From JBFXAF01 sp050178915 (lineage in GTDB: Bacteria; Pseudomonadota; Alphaproteobacteria; Rhizobiales; Rhizobiaceae), in assembly GCA_050178915.1 (NCBI GenBank), contig JBFXFO010000008.1, forward strand, positions 1 to 46,872: 46,872 nt of DNA, read 5' to 3'. A model generated the notes under the pieces. It did no database searches and was not told where the DNA came from. It worked only from the letters and a program-made list of their open reading frames with translations. The translations under genes were made by a program, and so were the position numbers. How positions within the stretch are numbered: the first letter of the stretch is position 1; every line of letters begins with the position of its first letter. Positions 16,265 through 28,863 of the stretch are shown here, in pieces.

Positions 16265-17791
16265 TTGGGAGAGGGTCCGATCCATGACATCTTCGTCATC
16301 GGGGGCGGCATCAACGGATGCGGCATCGCGCGTGACGCCGCGGGCCGTGGCTTCTCTGTTTTCCTCGCCGAGATGAAGGATTTCGCCAGCGGCACCTCGT
16401 CGACCTCGACCAAGCTGGTGCATGGCGGCCTGCGCTACCTCGAACACTACGAATTCCGGCTCGTGCGCGAGGCGCTGATGGAGCGCGAGGTGCTGTGGCG
16501 CAACGCGCCGCACATCATCTGGCCGCTCCGCTTCGTGCTGCCGCACGCCAAAGGCATCCGCCCGGCCTGGCTGATCCGGCTCGGGCTGTTCCTCTACGAC
16601 TACATCGGCGGCCGGAAGATGCTGCCGCCGACAAAGACGCTCGACATGCGCGTCGATCCCGCCGGCAAGCCGCTGAAGCCGCTGTTCCGTCGCGCCTTCG
16701 AGTATTCGGACTGCTGGGTGAACGACGCGCGCCTCGTGGTGCTGAATGCGCGCGACGCGGCCGACCGGGGCGCGACCATCCGCACCCGCGCGCGCGTCGC
16801 CAGCGCGCGGCGCGACGGCGAATTCTGGAGCGTCGGCGTTGAAGATCTGCGCAGCGGCCGCGTCGAAGAGGTGAAGGCGCGCCTGCTGGTCAACGCCGCC
16901 GGGCCATGGGTCGATCATGTGCTGGCCGGCGCGGTCGGCCAGAACGACGTGCACAATGTCCGCCTCGTGCAGGGCAGCCATATCGTCGTGCCGAAGAAGT
17001 TCGAGGACCCGCGCGCCTATTTCTTCCAGAACCGTGACGGCCGCATCATCTTCGCCATTCCCTGCGAGAACGAGTTCACGCTGATCGGCACGACGGACCG
17101 CGATTACCGCGGCGAACCGCGCGATGCCGCGATCAGCGAAGAGGAGATCAAATATCTCTGCGACGCGGCGAGCGAGTATTTCTCGACGCCCGTGAAACGC
17201 GAAGATATCGTCTGGACATATTCCGGCGTTCGTCCACTCTACGACGATGGCGCATCGAAGGCGCAGGAGGCGACGCGCGACTACGTGCTGAAGGCCGAGC
17301 AGCCGGATGGGCAGGCTCCGCTGATCAACATTTTCGGCGGCAAGATCACGACTTACCGCCGCCTGTCCGAGGCGATGCTAGACAAGATCGAGGGCTTCCT
17401 CGGCCGTCGCGGCAAGGCCTGGACGAAGGACGCGCCACTGCCGGGCGGCGATTTCGCCGCCACCGGCTACGATCGGGAGGTGGAGGCATTGAAGGCGTCC
17501 TATCCGTTCCTCGGGCCCGCCCATGCAGGCCGCCTCGTGCGGCTCTACGGCACGCGTGCACGCACGCTGCTCGGCGCCGCCCGCTCGATGCCCGATCTGG
17601 GCCGCTCTTTCGGGGCGGATCTGTACGAAGCAGAGGTGCGCTACCTGATGCAGCATGAATGGGCCGTGACGGCCGAGGACGTGCTGTGGCGGCGCACCAA
17701 GCGCGGGTTGAGGCTGAAGCCGGAGGAGGCGGCGGCCCTGGACGACTTCATGCGCAGCGCAGGCGAAGGATCACAGCCAGCGGCGGCATAG
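16265..17791 (+). CDS. glpD: Aerobic glycerol-3-phosphate dehydrogenase GlpD
   Basis: Membrane-associated FAD enzyme that oxidises sn-glycerol 3-phosphate to dihydroxyacetone phosphate and reduces quinone; 508 residues. The FAD-binding motif FVIGGGINGCGIARDAAGRG begins at residue 10. SGTSSTSTKLVHGGLRYLEH and NIFGGKITTYRRLSE are family signatures. The start is an unusual TTG at 16265, supported by GGAGGAAG just upstream; the first in-frame ATG falls at codon 37, after the FAD motif, so a start there is ruled out. It is the first gene of the glycerol operon and lies behind a promoter with GlpR-type sites. Confidence 0.95.
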   Translation: MGEGPIHDIFVIGGGINGCGIARDAAGRGFSVFLAEMKDFASGTSSTSTKLVHGGLRYLEHYEFRLVREALMEREVLWRNAPHIIWPLRFVLPHAKGIRPAWLIRLGLFLYDYIGGRKMLPPTKTLDMRVDPAGKPLKPLFRRAFEYSDCWVNDARLVVLNARDAADRGATIRTRARVASARRDGEFWSVGVEDLRSGRVEEVKARLLVNAAGPWVDHVLAGAVGQNDVHNVRLVQGSHIVVPKKFEDPRAYFFQNRDGRIIFAIPCENEFTLIGTTDRDYRGEPRDAAISEEEIKYLCDAASEYFSTPVKREDIVWTYSGVRPLYDDGASKAQEATRDYVLKAEQPDGQAPLINIFGGKITTYRRLSEAMLDKIEGFLGRRGKAWTKDAPLPGGDFAATGYDREVEALKASYPFLGPAHAGRLVRLYGTRARTLLGAARSMPDLGRSFGADLYEAEVRYLMQHEWAVTAEDVLWRRTKRGLRLKPEEAAALDDFMRSAGEGSQPAAA

Positions 17792-17813
17792 CGGGAGCCT
17801 GGGAGGAGGCACA

Positions 17814-18893
17814 ATGCTCGGACTGAGGAACGTGACGAAGACGGTGAATGGCGCGGATCATATCCGCGACGTCTCGCTGTCGCTTCGCCACGGCTCGCTC
17901 AACGTGCTGCTCGGCCCGACGCTGTCGGGCAAGACCAGCCTCATGCGGCTCATGGCCGGGCTGGACGCCCCGAGCGCCGGCTCGATCTGGTTCGACGGTG
18001 CCGATGTGACGGGCGTGCCGGTGCAGCGCCGCAAGGTGGCGATGGTCTACCAGCAGTTCATCAACTACCCGACGATGACCGTCTACGAGAACATCGCGTC
18101 GCCATTGCGCGTGGCCGGGACTCCTGCGGCACGCATACGCGAGGAGGTCGAGCGCGCGGCAGGCCTGCTCAAGCTGACGCCCTATCTGCAGCGCACTCCG
18201 CTGCAGCTTTCCGGCGGCCAGCAGCAGCGCACCGCGCTCGCCCGCGCCATCGTCAAGAACGCCAGCCTCGTGCTGCTCGACGAACCGCTCGCCAACCTCG
18301 ACTACAAGCTGCGCGAGGAACTGCGCGCCGAACTGCCGAAAATCTTCGCCGAGGCAGGCACGATCTTCGTCTACGCGACCACCGAGCCACACGAGGCGCT
18401 GCTGCTCGGCGGCAACACGGCGACGCTGTCGGAAGGGCGCGTCACGCAGTTCGGGCCGACGATCGACGTCTTCCGCCGGCCGCGCGACCTGGTCACCGCG
18501 AAGACCTTCGCCGATCCGCCGCTGAACACGGTCGTGCTCAGCAAGCGCGGCGGCAGTTTCCAGCTTGATGGTGGGGTGAACCTCCCGGTCCCCGCGGGTT
18601 ACGCGGGTATTGCCGATCAGGACTACACGATCGGCTTTCAGCCCCACCATCTTTCTTTGTCGCCGCGCGGGTCCGGGGCCGTGCCCGTGCGGGCGCGCGT
18701 CTCGATCACCGAGATCACCGGCTCGGAGAGTTTCGTGCATCTCGACTTCGCGGGCTCGCGCTGGGTGATGCTGGCGCCGGGCGTGAAGTCGTTCGAACCG
18801 GACGAGACGGTCGAGGTGTTCATCGACCCTCGCCACATCATGGTGTTCGACGGCGAGGGCAGGGCGGTCGCCCTGCCGGCAGAGGCGGCGTGA
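17814..18893 (+). CDS. glpS: Glycerol ABC transporter ATP-binding protein GlpS
   Basis: A 359-residue ATPase subunit of the rhizobial glycerol importer; it should pair with GlpT below the GlpP/GlpQ channel. Walker A is at residues 34-41 (GPTLSGKT), the signature LSGGQ at 132-136, Walker B at 153-157 (VLLDE), and a C-terminal TOBE-like regulatory domain follows. The switch histidine is missing: the usual YVTHDQ reads YATTEP (187-192), placing T190 where the histidine should be. GlpT has the opposite defect (see findings). The name follows the rhizobial glp operon, not an E. coli gene. Confidence 0.9.
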   Translation: MLGLRNVTKTVNGADHIRDVSLSLRHGSLNVLLGPTLSGKTSLMRLMAGLDAPSAGSIWFDGADVTGVPVQRRKVAMVYQQFINYPTMTVYENIASPLRVAGTPAARIREEVERAAGLLKLTPYLQRTPLQLSGGQQQRTALARAIVKNASLVLLDEPLANLDYKLREELRAELPKIFAEAGTIFVYATTEPHEALLLGGNTATLSEGRVTQFGPTIDVFRRPRDLVTAKTFADPPLNTVVLSKRGGSFQLDGGVNLPVPAGYAGIADQDYTIGFQPHHLSLSPRGSGAVPVRARVSITEITGSESFVHLDFAGSRWVMLAPGVKSFEPDETVEVFIDPRHIMVFDGEGRAVALPAEAA

Positions 18894-18900
18894 GGGGCTG

Positions 18901-21756
<2,856 letters not shown>

Positions 21757-21757
<1 letters not shown>

Positions 21758-22173
21758 TGGCAGCTGTGATCGCAAAACGCCGCTGGCAGGTCCCGCTGAT
21801 CGTCGTTGTCGCCATCTATCTGGTGGCGGTGGCCGCGCTGATCCTCATCCTGCCGCACAAGGACGGGGCGATCGACTGGACCGCACCGCTGGCCAAGGGC
21901 GGCTGGATGGCGTGGACGTTCCCGACCGCGCTGTTCTTCCTGACCATCGTGCTGCTGCTCAGCCTGATGGCAGTCTGGGAATATGCCGCGCCGGGCGGCA
22001 GCCCGCGCGTCGGCATTCTTCGTTTCGAGACGACCCGCGGGGACCGTCTCTTCCTGTCGCTGCTCGGCAGCGCCTTCATCCATCTCGCTTGGTTGGGTCT
22101 TGTCGGGCCCAGCCTGTGGTGGGCTCTCGCCTTGTCGGCGGTCTACGCGATTGGCGTGTTCCGCTTTGTCTAG
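21757..22173 (+). CDS. glpU: DUF2160 membrane protein of the glycerol transporter operon (GlpU)
   Basis: A 138-residue protein with four hydrophobic segments (about 12-33, 55-75, 98-118 and 120-137), matching the DUF2160 family found in rhizobial glycerol transporter operons. Its function is not established; an accessory or assembly role for the importer is plausible. The ATG at 21757 overlaps the glpQ stop by one base; a GTG one codon earlier is equally possible. A strong hairpin follows before glpV. Confidence 0.83.
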
Positions 22174-22184
22174 GCGAGGAACTG

Positions 22185-22216
22185 TTGGGGCCGCCGCGTG
22201 CCGGCGACGGCCCCAA
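22185..22216 (+). other. Intra-operon RNA hairpin between glpU and glpV
   Basis: TTGGGGCCG (22185-22193) pairs perfectly with CGGCCCCAA (22208-22216) around a 14-base GC-rich loop. There is no T-run, so it is more likely an mRNA stabiliser or processing site than a terminator. The glpV ribosome-binding site GGGAGGAA follows. Confidence 0.6.
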
Positions 22217-22248
22217 TCGCACGTGAAACCTGAATTGGGAGGAATCCA

Positions 22249-23973
<1,725 letters not shown>

Positions 23974-23985
23974 TCTGGAGCGGCT

Positions 23986-24034
23986 CGCGGGAAACCGCGG
24001 CACAACAGGCGGGAGGCGGCGCAAGCCGCCTCCC
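23986..24034 (+). other. Two GNRA-tetraloop hairpins between glpV and glpK
   Basis: First hairpin: CGCGG (23986-23990), GAAA loop, CCGCG (23995-23999). Second hairpin: GGGAGGCGGC (24011-24020), GCAA loop, GCCGCCTCCC (24025-24034), a perfect 10-bp stem followed by TCTTCG. It may be a partial terminator or may protect the glpV mRNA 3' end. Confidence 0.65.
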
Positions 24035-24060
24035 TCTTCGTATCAGGGGAGGAGCCATCC

Positions 24061-25554
24061 ATGAGCGGATTTGTTCTGGCGATCGACCAGGGAACCACGT
24101 CGAGCCGCGCCATCGTCTTTGACGGCGGCATGAAGGTGGCCGGCGTCGGCCAGAAGGAATTCGCGCAGCACTATCCGGCCTCCGGCTGGGTCGAGCACGA
24201 CCCGGAAGAGATCTGGCAAAGCGTGCTGACGACCTGCAGGCAGGCGCTGCAGGCAGCCGGGAGGGATGCGTCCGACATCGCCGCGATCGGCATCACCAAC
24301 CAGCGCGAGACCGTCGTGTTGTGGGACAAGGCGACCGGCAAGCCGGTCCACAACGCCATCGTCTGGCAGGACCGGCGCACCGCGCCGCTCTGCCAGAAGC
24401 TGAAGAAGCAGGGGCTGGAAAAGCTCTTCTCTCGCAAGACCGGCCTGCTGCTCGATCCGTACTTTTCCGGCACCAAGATCGCCTGGCTGCTGGACAATGT
24501 GAAAGGCGCCCGCCGCCGCGCCGAAAAGGGCGAGCTTCTGGTCGGAACGATCGACACTTTCCTGATCTGGCGGCTGACCGGCGGACGCGTGCACGCGACC
24601 GACGCCACCAATGCGTCGCGAACGCTGCTCTACAACATCGCCACCAACGAGTGGGACGACGAGCTGCTGAAGATCCTGCGTGTGCCGCGCGCACTGCTGC
24701 CGCAGGTGAAGGATTGTGCCGCCGACTACGGCATGACGGAGAAGTCCCTGCTCGGCGCGGAAGTCGCGATCCGCGGCGTGGCCGGCGACCAGCAGGCGGC
24801 GACGATCGGTCAGGCCTGCTTCCAACCGGGCATGATGAAATCGACCTACGGCACGGGCTGCTTCGCCATCCTGAACACCGGCTCCGACCTTGTCCGCTCG
24901 AAGAACCGCCTGCTCACCACCATCGCCTACCGGCTGAAGGGCAAGACAACCTACGCGCTCGAAGGCTCGATCTTCATCGCCGGTGCTGCCGTTCAATGGC
25001 TGCGCGACGGCGCGAAGATGATCTCGAAGGCAGCCGACAGCGGCGCTTTGGCGGAGCAGGCCGATCCGATGCAGGACGTCTATCTCGTCCCGGCTTTCGT
25101 CGGGCTTGGAGCTCCGCACTGGGACGCCGACGCGCGCGGCGCGGTGTTCGGGCTGACGCGCAATTCGGGTCCGGCGGAGTTCGCCCGCGCCGCGCTCGAA
25201 TCCGTCGCCTACCAGACGCGCGACCTGCTCGACGCCATGAAGAAGGACTGGAAGGGCGGTGCGGCCCGAACCGTGCTGCGCGTCGATGGCGGCATGGTGG
25301 CGTCCGACTGGACGATGCAGCGGCTGGCCGACATGCTCGACGCGCCGGTGGATCGGCCGACGATCCTGGAGACCACGGCGCTCGGCGCCGCATGGCTTGC
25401 CGGCTCCTATGTCGGGGTGTGGCCGAACGCGAAGGCCTTCGCCAAGAGCTGGGCGCTCGACCAACGCTTCAAGCCCGCGATGGCGGAGGCGGAGAGGGTG
25501 CGCAAGCTCAAGGGCTGGCGCGACGCGGTACGGCGGACAATCTCACACAACTGA
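24061..25554 (+). CDS. glpK: Glycerol kinase
   Basis: Phosphorylates glycerol to sn-glycerol 3-phosphate, trapping imported glycerol; FGGY family, 497 residues, the usual length. The N-terminal LAIDQGTTSSRAIVFD is the phosphate-binding signature. GITNQRETVVLWDK, the YGTGCFAILNTG loop and LRVDGGMVASDW follow. AGGGGAGGAG lies just before the ATG. It is the last gene of the glycerol operon, and its product is the GlpR effector. Confidence 0.96.
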   Translation: MSGFVLAIDQGTTSSRAIVFDGGMKVAGVGQKEFAQHYPASGWVEHDPEEIWQSVLTTCRQALQAAGRDASDIAAIGITNQRETVVLWDKATGKPVHNAIVWQDRRTAPLCQKLKKQGLEKLFSRKTGLLLDPYFSGTKIAWLLDNVKGARRRAEKGELLVGTIDTFLIWRLTGGRVHATDATNASRTLLYNIATNEWDDELLKILRVPRALLPQVKDCAADYGMTEKSLLGAEVAIRGVAGDQQAATIGQACFQPGMMKSTYGTGCFAILNTGSDLVRSKNRLLTTIAYRLKGKTTYALEGSIFIAGAAVQWLRDGAKMISKAADSGALAEQADPMQDVYLVPAFVGLGAPHWDADARGAVFGLTRNSGPAEFARAALESVAYQTRDLLDAMKKDWKGGAARTVLRVDGGMVASDWTMQRLADMLDAPVDRPTILETTALGAAWLAGSYVGVWPNAKAFAKSWALDQRFKPAMAEAERVRKLKGWRDAVRRTISHN

Positions 25555-25596
25555 GTGCAAAACCAGCGGTCTGGCAACAAGTCAAGACGACGCGAC

Positions 25597-25626
25597 TTGC
25601 AGATGCGGAGGCTGCCAGATTAGATT
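25597..25626 (+). promoter_or_regulatory. Candidate promoter for the 103-residue membrane protein
   Basis: TTGCAG (25597-25602), 18-base spacer, TAGATT (25621-25626), 28 bp before the ATG at 25655. Called by eye; fair match. Confidence 0.4.
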
Positions 25627-25654
25627 CCTCGCGTTAGGGAAGGGGACAAAGATC

Positions 25655-25966
25655 ATGACTGCACTTTCGCGGCTTCTCGTCATCCTGGGTTTCATCGTCA
25701 TCATCGCCGCGATCGGCTGGTGGTACGTGTTCTACAATGCCTTGATCGAGCAGGCGGGACTGGCCGGCCTGCCGGGTGTCAGTGTCACCGACCTGTCGTT
25801 CTGCATCTACACGATGGGACCGGAATGCAGCGCTGGCCCGTTTGGCCACCTCATGGAAGGCGGGGTTCCGCCGTACAAGGCCATCGCATTCTGGGCCGGC
25901 GTGGCGGCAATCGTGATCGGCGTCGTCATGAAGGTGATGGCCTCCCAGCCGGCACGGCGCGCCTGA
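25655..25966 (+). CDS. Small two-helix membrane protein, function unknown
   Basis: A 103-residue protein with two hydrophobic helices (about residues 6-28 and 78-95) joined by a loop of about 50 residues. The loop holds two cysteines, in FCIYTMGPECS, which could form a disulfide if it faces the periplasm. GGAAGGGG lies 9-16 bases before the ATG. I do not recognise the family. It lies between glpK and the rpsB promoter and is probably transcribed alone. Confidence 0.7.
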   Translation: MTALSRLLVILGFIVIIAAIGWWYVFYNALIEQAGLAGLPGVSVTDLSFCIYTMGPECSAGPFGHLMEGGVPPYKAIAFWAGVAAIVIGVVMKVMASQPARRA

Positions 25967-26052
25967 CGTCCGGGGGCAGGCCTCAGCCGCCCTCCGTCGG
26001 CTGTCATGGCTCGAACAGACGGGCGCCCTCGTCGACGTTCGGTCGCGATATG

Positions 26053-26081
26053 CTTGCTTTCGCAACGCAACATCGCTATAG
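26053..26081 (+). promoter_or_regulatory. Promoter of rpsB-tsf
   Basis: CTTGCT (26053-26058), 17-base spacer, CTATAG (26076-26081), close to the alphaproteobacterial sigma-70 pattern CTTGAC-N17-CTATAT. It leaves a leader of about 120 bases before rpsB. Confidence 0.6.
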
Positions 26082-26108
26082 GCGCGCTCATTCCACACAC
26101 GGACTTGG

Positions 26109-26198
26109 TTTCCGGCAGGGAGAAATCCTGCGGCGACCGCCGGTGGCGCAAGGGACAGAATCCCGCGCGTCGATGTCCGTGGAGGCCAACCGGAAAGG
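26109..26198 (+). promoter_or_regulatory. Structured rpsB leader touching the ribosome-binding site
   Basis: TTTCCGG (26109-26115) is complementary to CCGGAAA (26190-26196), which overlaps the GGAAAGGAAAG ribosome-binding region. Inside lie GCAGG (26115-26119)/CCTGC (26127-26131) and GGGA (26152-26155)/TCCC (26161-26164) hairpins; the first shares base 26115 with the outer helix, so the two compete at that base. S2 is known to repress its own operon in E. coli; a comparable control here is inference. Confidence 0.4.
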
Positions 26199-26208
26199 AA
26201 AGTAAAGC

Positions 26209-26985
26209 ATGGCTCTGCCAGAGTTCTCCATGCGTCAGCTGCTCGAAGCTGGCGTTCACTTCGGCCACCAGACCCACCGCTGGAACCCGAAGATGGCCCC
26301 GTACATCTACGGCGCCCGCAACAACATCCACGTCATCGACCTGTCGCAGACGGTTCCGCTGCTGCACCAGGCGCTGAAGCAGGTTTCCGATACCGTCGCC
26401 GCCGGCGGCCGCGTGCTGTTTGTCGGCACCAAGCGCCAGGCTTCCGACATCATCGCCGACGCTGCCGGCCGCTCGGCCCAGTATTTCGTCAACTCGCGCT
26501 GGCTGGGCGGCATGCTCACCAACTGGAAGACGATCTCCAACTCGATCTCGCGCCTGCGCAAGCTCGACGAGACGCTGGCCGGCGAGGCCCAGGGCCTCAC
26601 CAAGAAGGAGCGCCTGAACCTCGACCGTGAGCGTGAGAAGCTGAACCGCGCGCTCGGCGGCATCAAGGACATGGGCTCGGTTCCGGACCTGATGTTCGTG
26701 GTCGACACCAACAAGGAGGCGATCGCCATCCAGGAAGCCAAGCGTCTTGGCATCCCGGTCGTTGCGATCATCGACTCCAACTGCGATCCGGATCTGATCG
26801 ACTTCCCGATCCCCGGCAATGACGACGCGCAGCGCGCCATCTCGCTCTACTGCGATCTCATCGCCAAGGCCGCCATCGACGGCATTGCACGCCAGCAGGG
26901 CGCGCTCGGCGTCGACATCGGCGCTTCGGCCGTGGCTCCGGTCGAGCCCGCGCTCGACCAGGCCGACGAGCAGCCGACCGCCTGA
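26209..26985 (+). CDS. rpsB: 30S ribosomal protein S2
   Basis: Small-subunit ribosomal protein, 258 residues. It begins MALPEFSMRQLLEAGVHFGH, with the S2 signatures QTHRWNPKMAPYIYGARNNI, LWLGGMLTN-type text (here RWLGGMLTNWKTI), and PVVAIIDSNCDPDLIDFPIP. The last 25 or so residues are an acidic, proline-rich tail. AAAGGAAAG precedes the ATG. It is followed by a hairpin terminator/attenuator and then tsf, the near-universal rpsB-tsf arrangement. Confidence 0.97.
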   Translation: MALPEFSMRQLLEAGVHFGHQTHRWNPKMAPYIYGARNNIHVIDLSQTVPLLHQALKQVSDTVAAGGRVLFVGTKRQASDIIADAAGRSAQYFVNSRWLGGMLTNWKTISNSISRLRKLDETLAGEAQGLTKKERLNLDREREKLNRALGGIKDMGSVPDLMFVVDTNKEAIAIQEAKRLGIPVVAIIDSNCDPDLIDFPIPGNDDAQRAISLYCDLIAKAAIDGIARQQGALGVDIGASAVAPVEPALDQADEQPTA

Positions 26986-26989
26986 TCCG

Positions 26990-27013
26990 GACAGGCCTTC
27001 GGCCTGTCTTATT
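26990..27013 (+). terminator. Terminator or attenuator between rpsB and tsf
   Basis: GACAGGCC (26990-26997), loop TTC, GGCCTGTC (27001-27008), then TTATT. It starts 5 bases after the rpsB stop. A leaky terminator at this spot would set the S2 to EF-Ts ratio. Confidence 0.7.
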
Positions 27014-27093
27014 CCTGAAATTCTGGCCGGCGCATCATCGATCGACGATTTCGATGGTGCGCCGATCCGTTAGCAACAAAGAGGTTCTTTGAG

Positions 27094-28017
27094 ATGGCCA
27101 TTTCCGCCACACAGGTGAAAGAGCTGCGCGACACCACCGGCGCGGGCATGATGGACTGCAAGGCTGCACTCGAGGCCACCAATGGCGACATGGAGGCGGC
27201 TGTCGACTGGCTGCGCAAGAAGGGCATCGCCAAGGCCGACAAGAAGGCCAGCCGCACCGCTGCCGAAGGCCTGATCGGCGTTGCCTCCGACGCCACCAGC
27301 GCCGTCGTCGTCGAGGTCAATTCCGAGACCGATTTCGTGGCGCGCAATGACGCCTTCCAGGAGATCGTCCGCAACGTCGCCACCGCGGCGGTTGGCACCG
27401 ACGGGTCGAATGAAGCCGTTGCCGCTGCCGCCTATCCGGGCACCGGCAAGTCGGTCGCCGACACCATCAAGGACGCCGTCGGCACCATCGGCGAGAACAT
27501 GGGCTTCCGCCGTGCGGCGAAGCTCAGCGTGCCGGCCGGCGCCGTCGCGACCTACATCCACAATTCGGTGGCCGACGGCCTCGGCAAGATGGGTGTGCTC
27601 GTCGCGATCGAGACGACCGGCAACGCCGACGCCGCGCGCGCCTTCGCCAAGCAGGTCGCGATGCACGTTGCCGCCACCAACCCGCTGGCGCTGACCGATG
27701 CCGAGATCGATCCGTCGGTGATCGCCCGCGAGAAGGACATCTTCTCCGACCAGGCGCGCCAGTCCGGCAAGCCGGAGAACATCATCGAGAAGATGGTGGA
27801 AGGTCGCCTGCGCAAATTCTACGAGGAAGTCGTGCTCCTGAAGCAGGCCTTCGTGCTCAATCCCGACGTCACCGTCGAGAAGGCGCTGAAGGATGCCGAG
27901 AAGGAAATCGGCGCTGCCGCCAAGGTCACCGGCTTCGTGCGCTTCGCTCTTGGCGAAGGCATCGAGAAGGAGACCAGCGACTTCGCGGCGGAAGTCGCCG
28001 CGGCGGTCAAGAAGTAG
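27094..28017 (+). CDS. tsf: Translation elongation factor Ts
   Basis: Guanine nucleotide exchange factor that recharges EF-Tu; 307 residues, typical for alphaproteobacteria. The N-terminal TQVKELRDTTGAGMMDCKAA contains the UBA-like domain signature. EVNSETDFVARND is the core EF-Tu contact segment, and HVAATNPLAL lies in the second half. GAGG lies 9 bases before the ATG. Transcription ends at a strong terminator 31 bp downstream. Confidence 0.97.
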   Translation: MAISATQVKELRDTTGAGMMDCKAALEATNGDMEAAVDWLRKKGIAKADKKASRTAAEGLIGVASDATSAVVVEVNSETDFVARNDAFQEIVRNVATAAVGTDGSNEAVAAAAYPGTGKSVADTIKDAVGTIGENMGFRRAAKLSVPAGAVATYIHNSVADGLGKMGVLVAIETTGNADAARAFAKQVAMHVAATNPLALTDAEIDPSVIAREKDIFSDQARQSGKPENIIEKMVEGRLRKFYEEVVLLKQAFVLNPDVTVEKALKDAEKEIGAAAKVTGFVRFALGEGIEKETSDFAAEVAAAVKK

Positions 28018-28048
28018 GCCTCAGCGCTTCGACCTCTGGTCGATTGCG

Positions 28049-28085
28049 GGGCCGCGGCGTGGACAACGTCGCGGCCCTTTCTCTT
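28049..28085 (+). terminator. Rho-independent terminator after tsf
   Basis: GGGCCGCGGCGT (28049-28060) pairs with ACGTCGCGGCCC (28066-28077), with one G-U pair and a 5-base loop, followed by TTTCTCTT. Confidence 0.9.
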
Positions 28086-28102
28086 GAACGGACTGTGCAG
28101 CC

Positions 28103-28735
28103 ATGCCTCCCATCGAAGTGCTCATCGCGTTCTTCGCCACGACGGCGGTGTTCGCCTACATCCCGGGTCCCGCGATGCTCTATGCCGCAGCGCAGACGAT
28201 GGCGCGCGGACGGGCGGCCGGGTTGATGGCGTCGCTCGGCATTCACATTGGCTGCTATGTTCACGTGTTCGCGGCGGCCGCGGGGCTCTCGGCGGCCTTC
28301 CATGCCGTGCCGACCCTCTACATGGTGGTGAAGCTGGCTGGAGCGCTCTATCTCGTGTGGCTCGGCATCCGCCTGTTCCGCAGCAAGCCACGCAGCGATA
28401 TCGAGCTGCCGGCGGTCGCAGGAAAATCGGCGCGGCGCGCCTTCTTCGAGAGCATCGCTGTGGAAGTGCTGAACCCGAAGACGGCTATCTTCTTCGTGGC
28501 CTTCCTGCCGCAATTCGTGGACGCGACGGCTGCCTTCCCGGTGTGGCTGCAGTTCGTCATCCTTGGCACGCTCGTGAACCTGATGTTCTCGTCGGCCGAC
28601 GTCGTCTGCGTGTTGTTCGCCGGCCTCGTGCTCGGCCGACTGAAGCAGTCGAACCGGGCGCAGAAGCTGATGCAGCGCGCCGGCGGGACAGTGCTCGTCG
28701 GACTCGGCGCGCACGTCGCCTTGCAGCGCACCTGA
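28103..28735 (+). CDS. LysE/RhtB family amino acid exporter
   Basis: Inner-membrane translocator of the LysE superfamily, 210 residues with about six hydrophobic helices. The diagnostic N-terminal motif is YIPGPAMLYAAAQTMARGR, followed by GIHIGCYVHVFAAAAGLSA. VEVLNPKTAIFFVAFLPQFV is the conserved central segment. Family members export amino acids such as lysine, homoserine or threonine; the substrate is not predictable here. It lies between the tsf terminator and the pyrH promoter, so it is probably a single-gene unit. Confidence 0.88.
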   Translation: MPPIEVLIAFFATTAVFAYIPGPAMLYAAAQTMARGRAAGLMASLGIHIGCYVHVFAAAAGLSAAFHAVPTLYMVVKLAGALYLVWLGIRLFRSKPRSDIELPAVAGKSARRAFFESIAVEVLNPKTAIFFVAFLPQFVDATAAFPVWLQFVILGTLVNLMFSSADVVCVLFAGLVLGRLKQSNRAQKLMQRAGGTVLVGLGAHVALQRT

Positions 28736-28802
28736 AGCCGACGGTCGCGGCAAAAAACTGACGCAGCATCAATCGCTTCCACCGTCTTGCGCAGCGGCGC
28801 GG

Positions 28803-28830
28803 CGTGACATGGTCGCGACCATCGTGTAAT
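28803..28830 (+). promoter_or_regulatory. Candidate pyrH promoter with palindromic operator in the spacer
   Basis: CGTGAC (28803-28808) and TGTAAT (28825-28830) are separated by 16 bases. Fourteen of those 16 are the perfect palindrome ATGGTCGCGACCAT (28809-28822). The position would let a dimeric regulator block RNA polymerase. No candidate regulator is visible. Confidence 0.45.
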
Positions 28831-28863
28831 CGCTGCTCGCGCGGCGGAGATGACGAGGATCAC

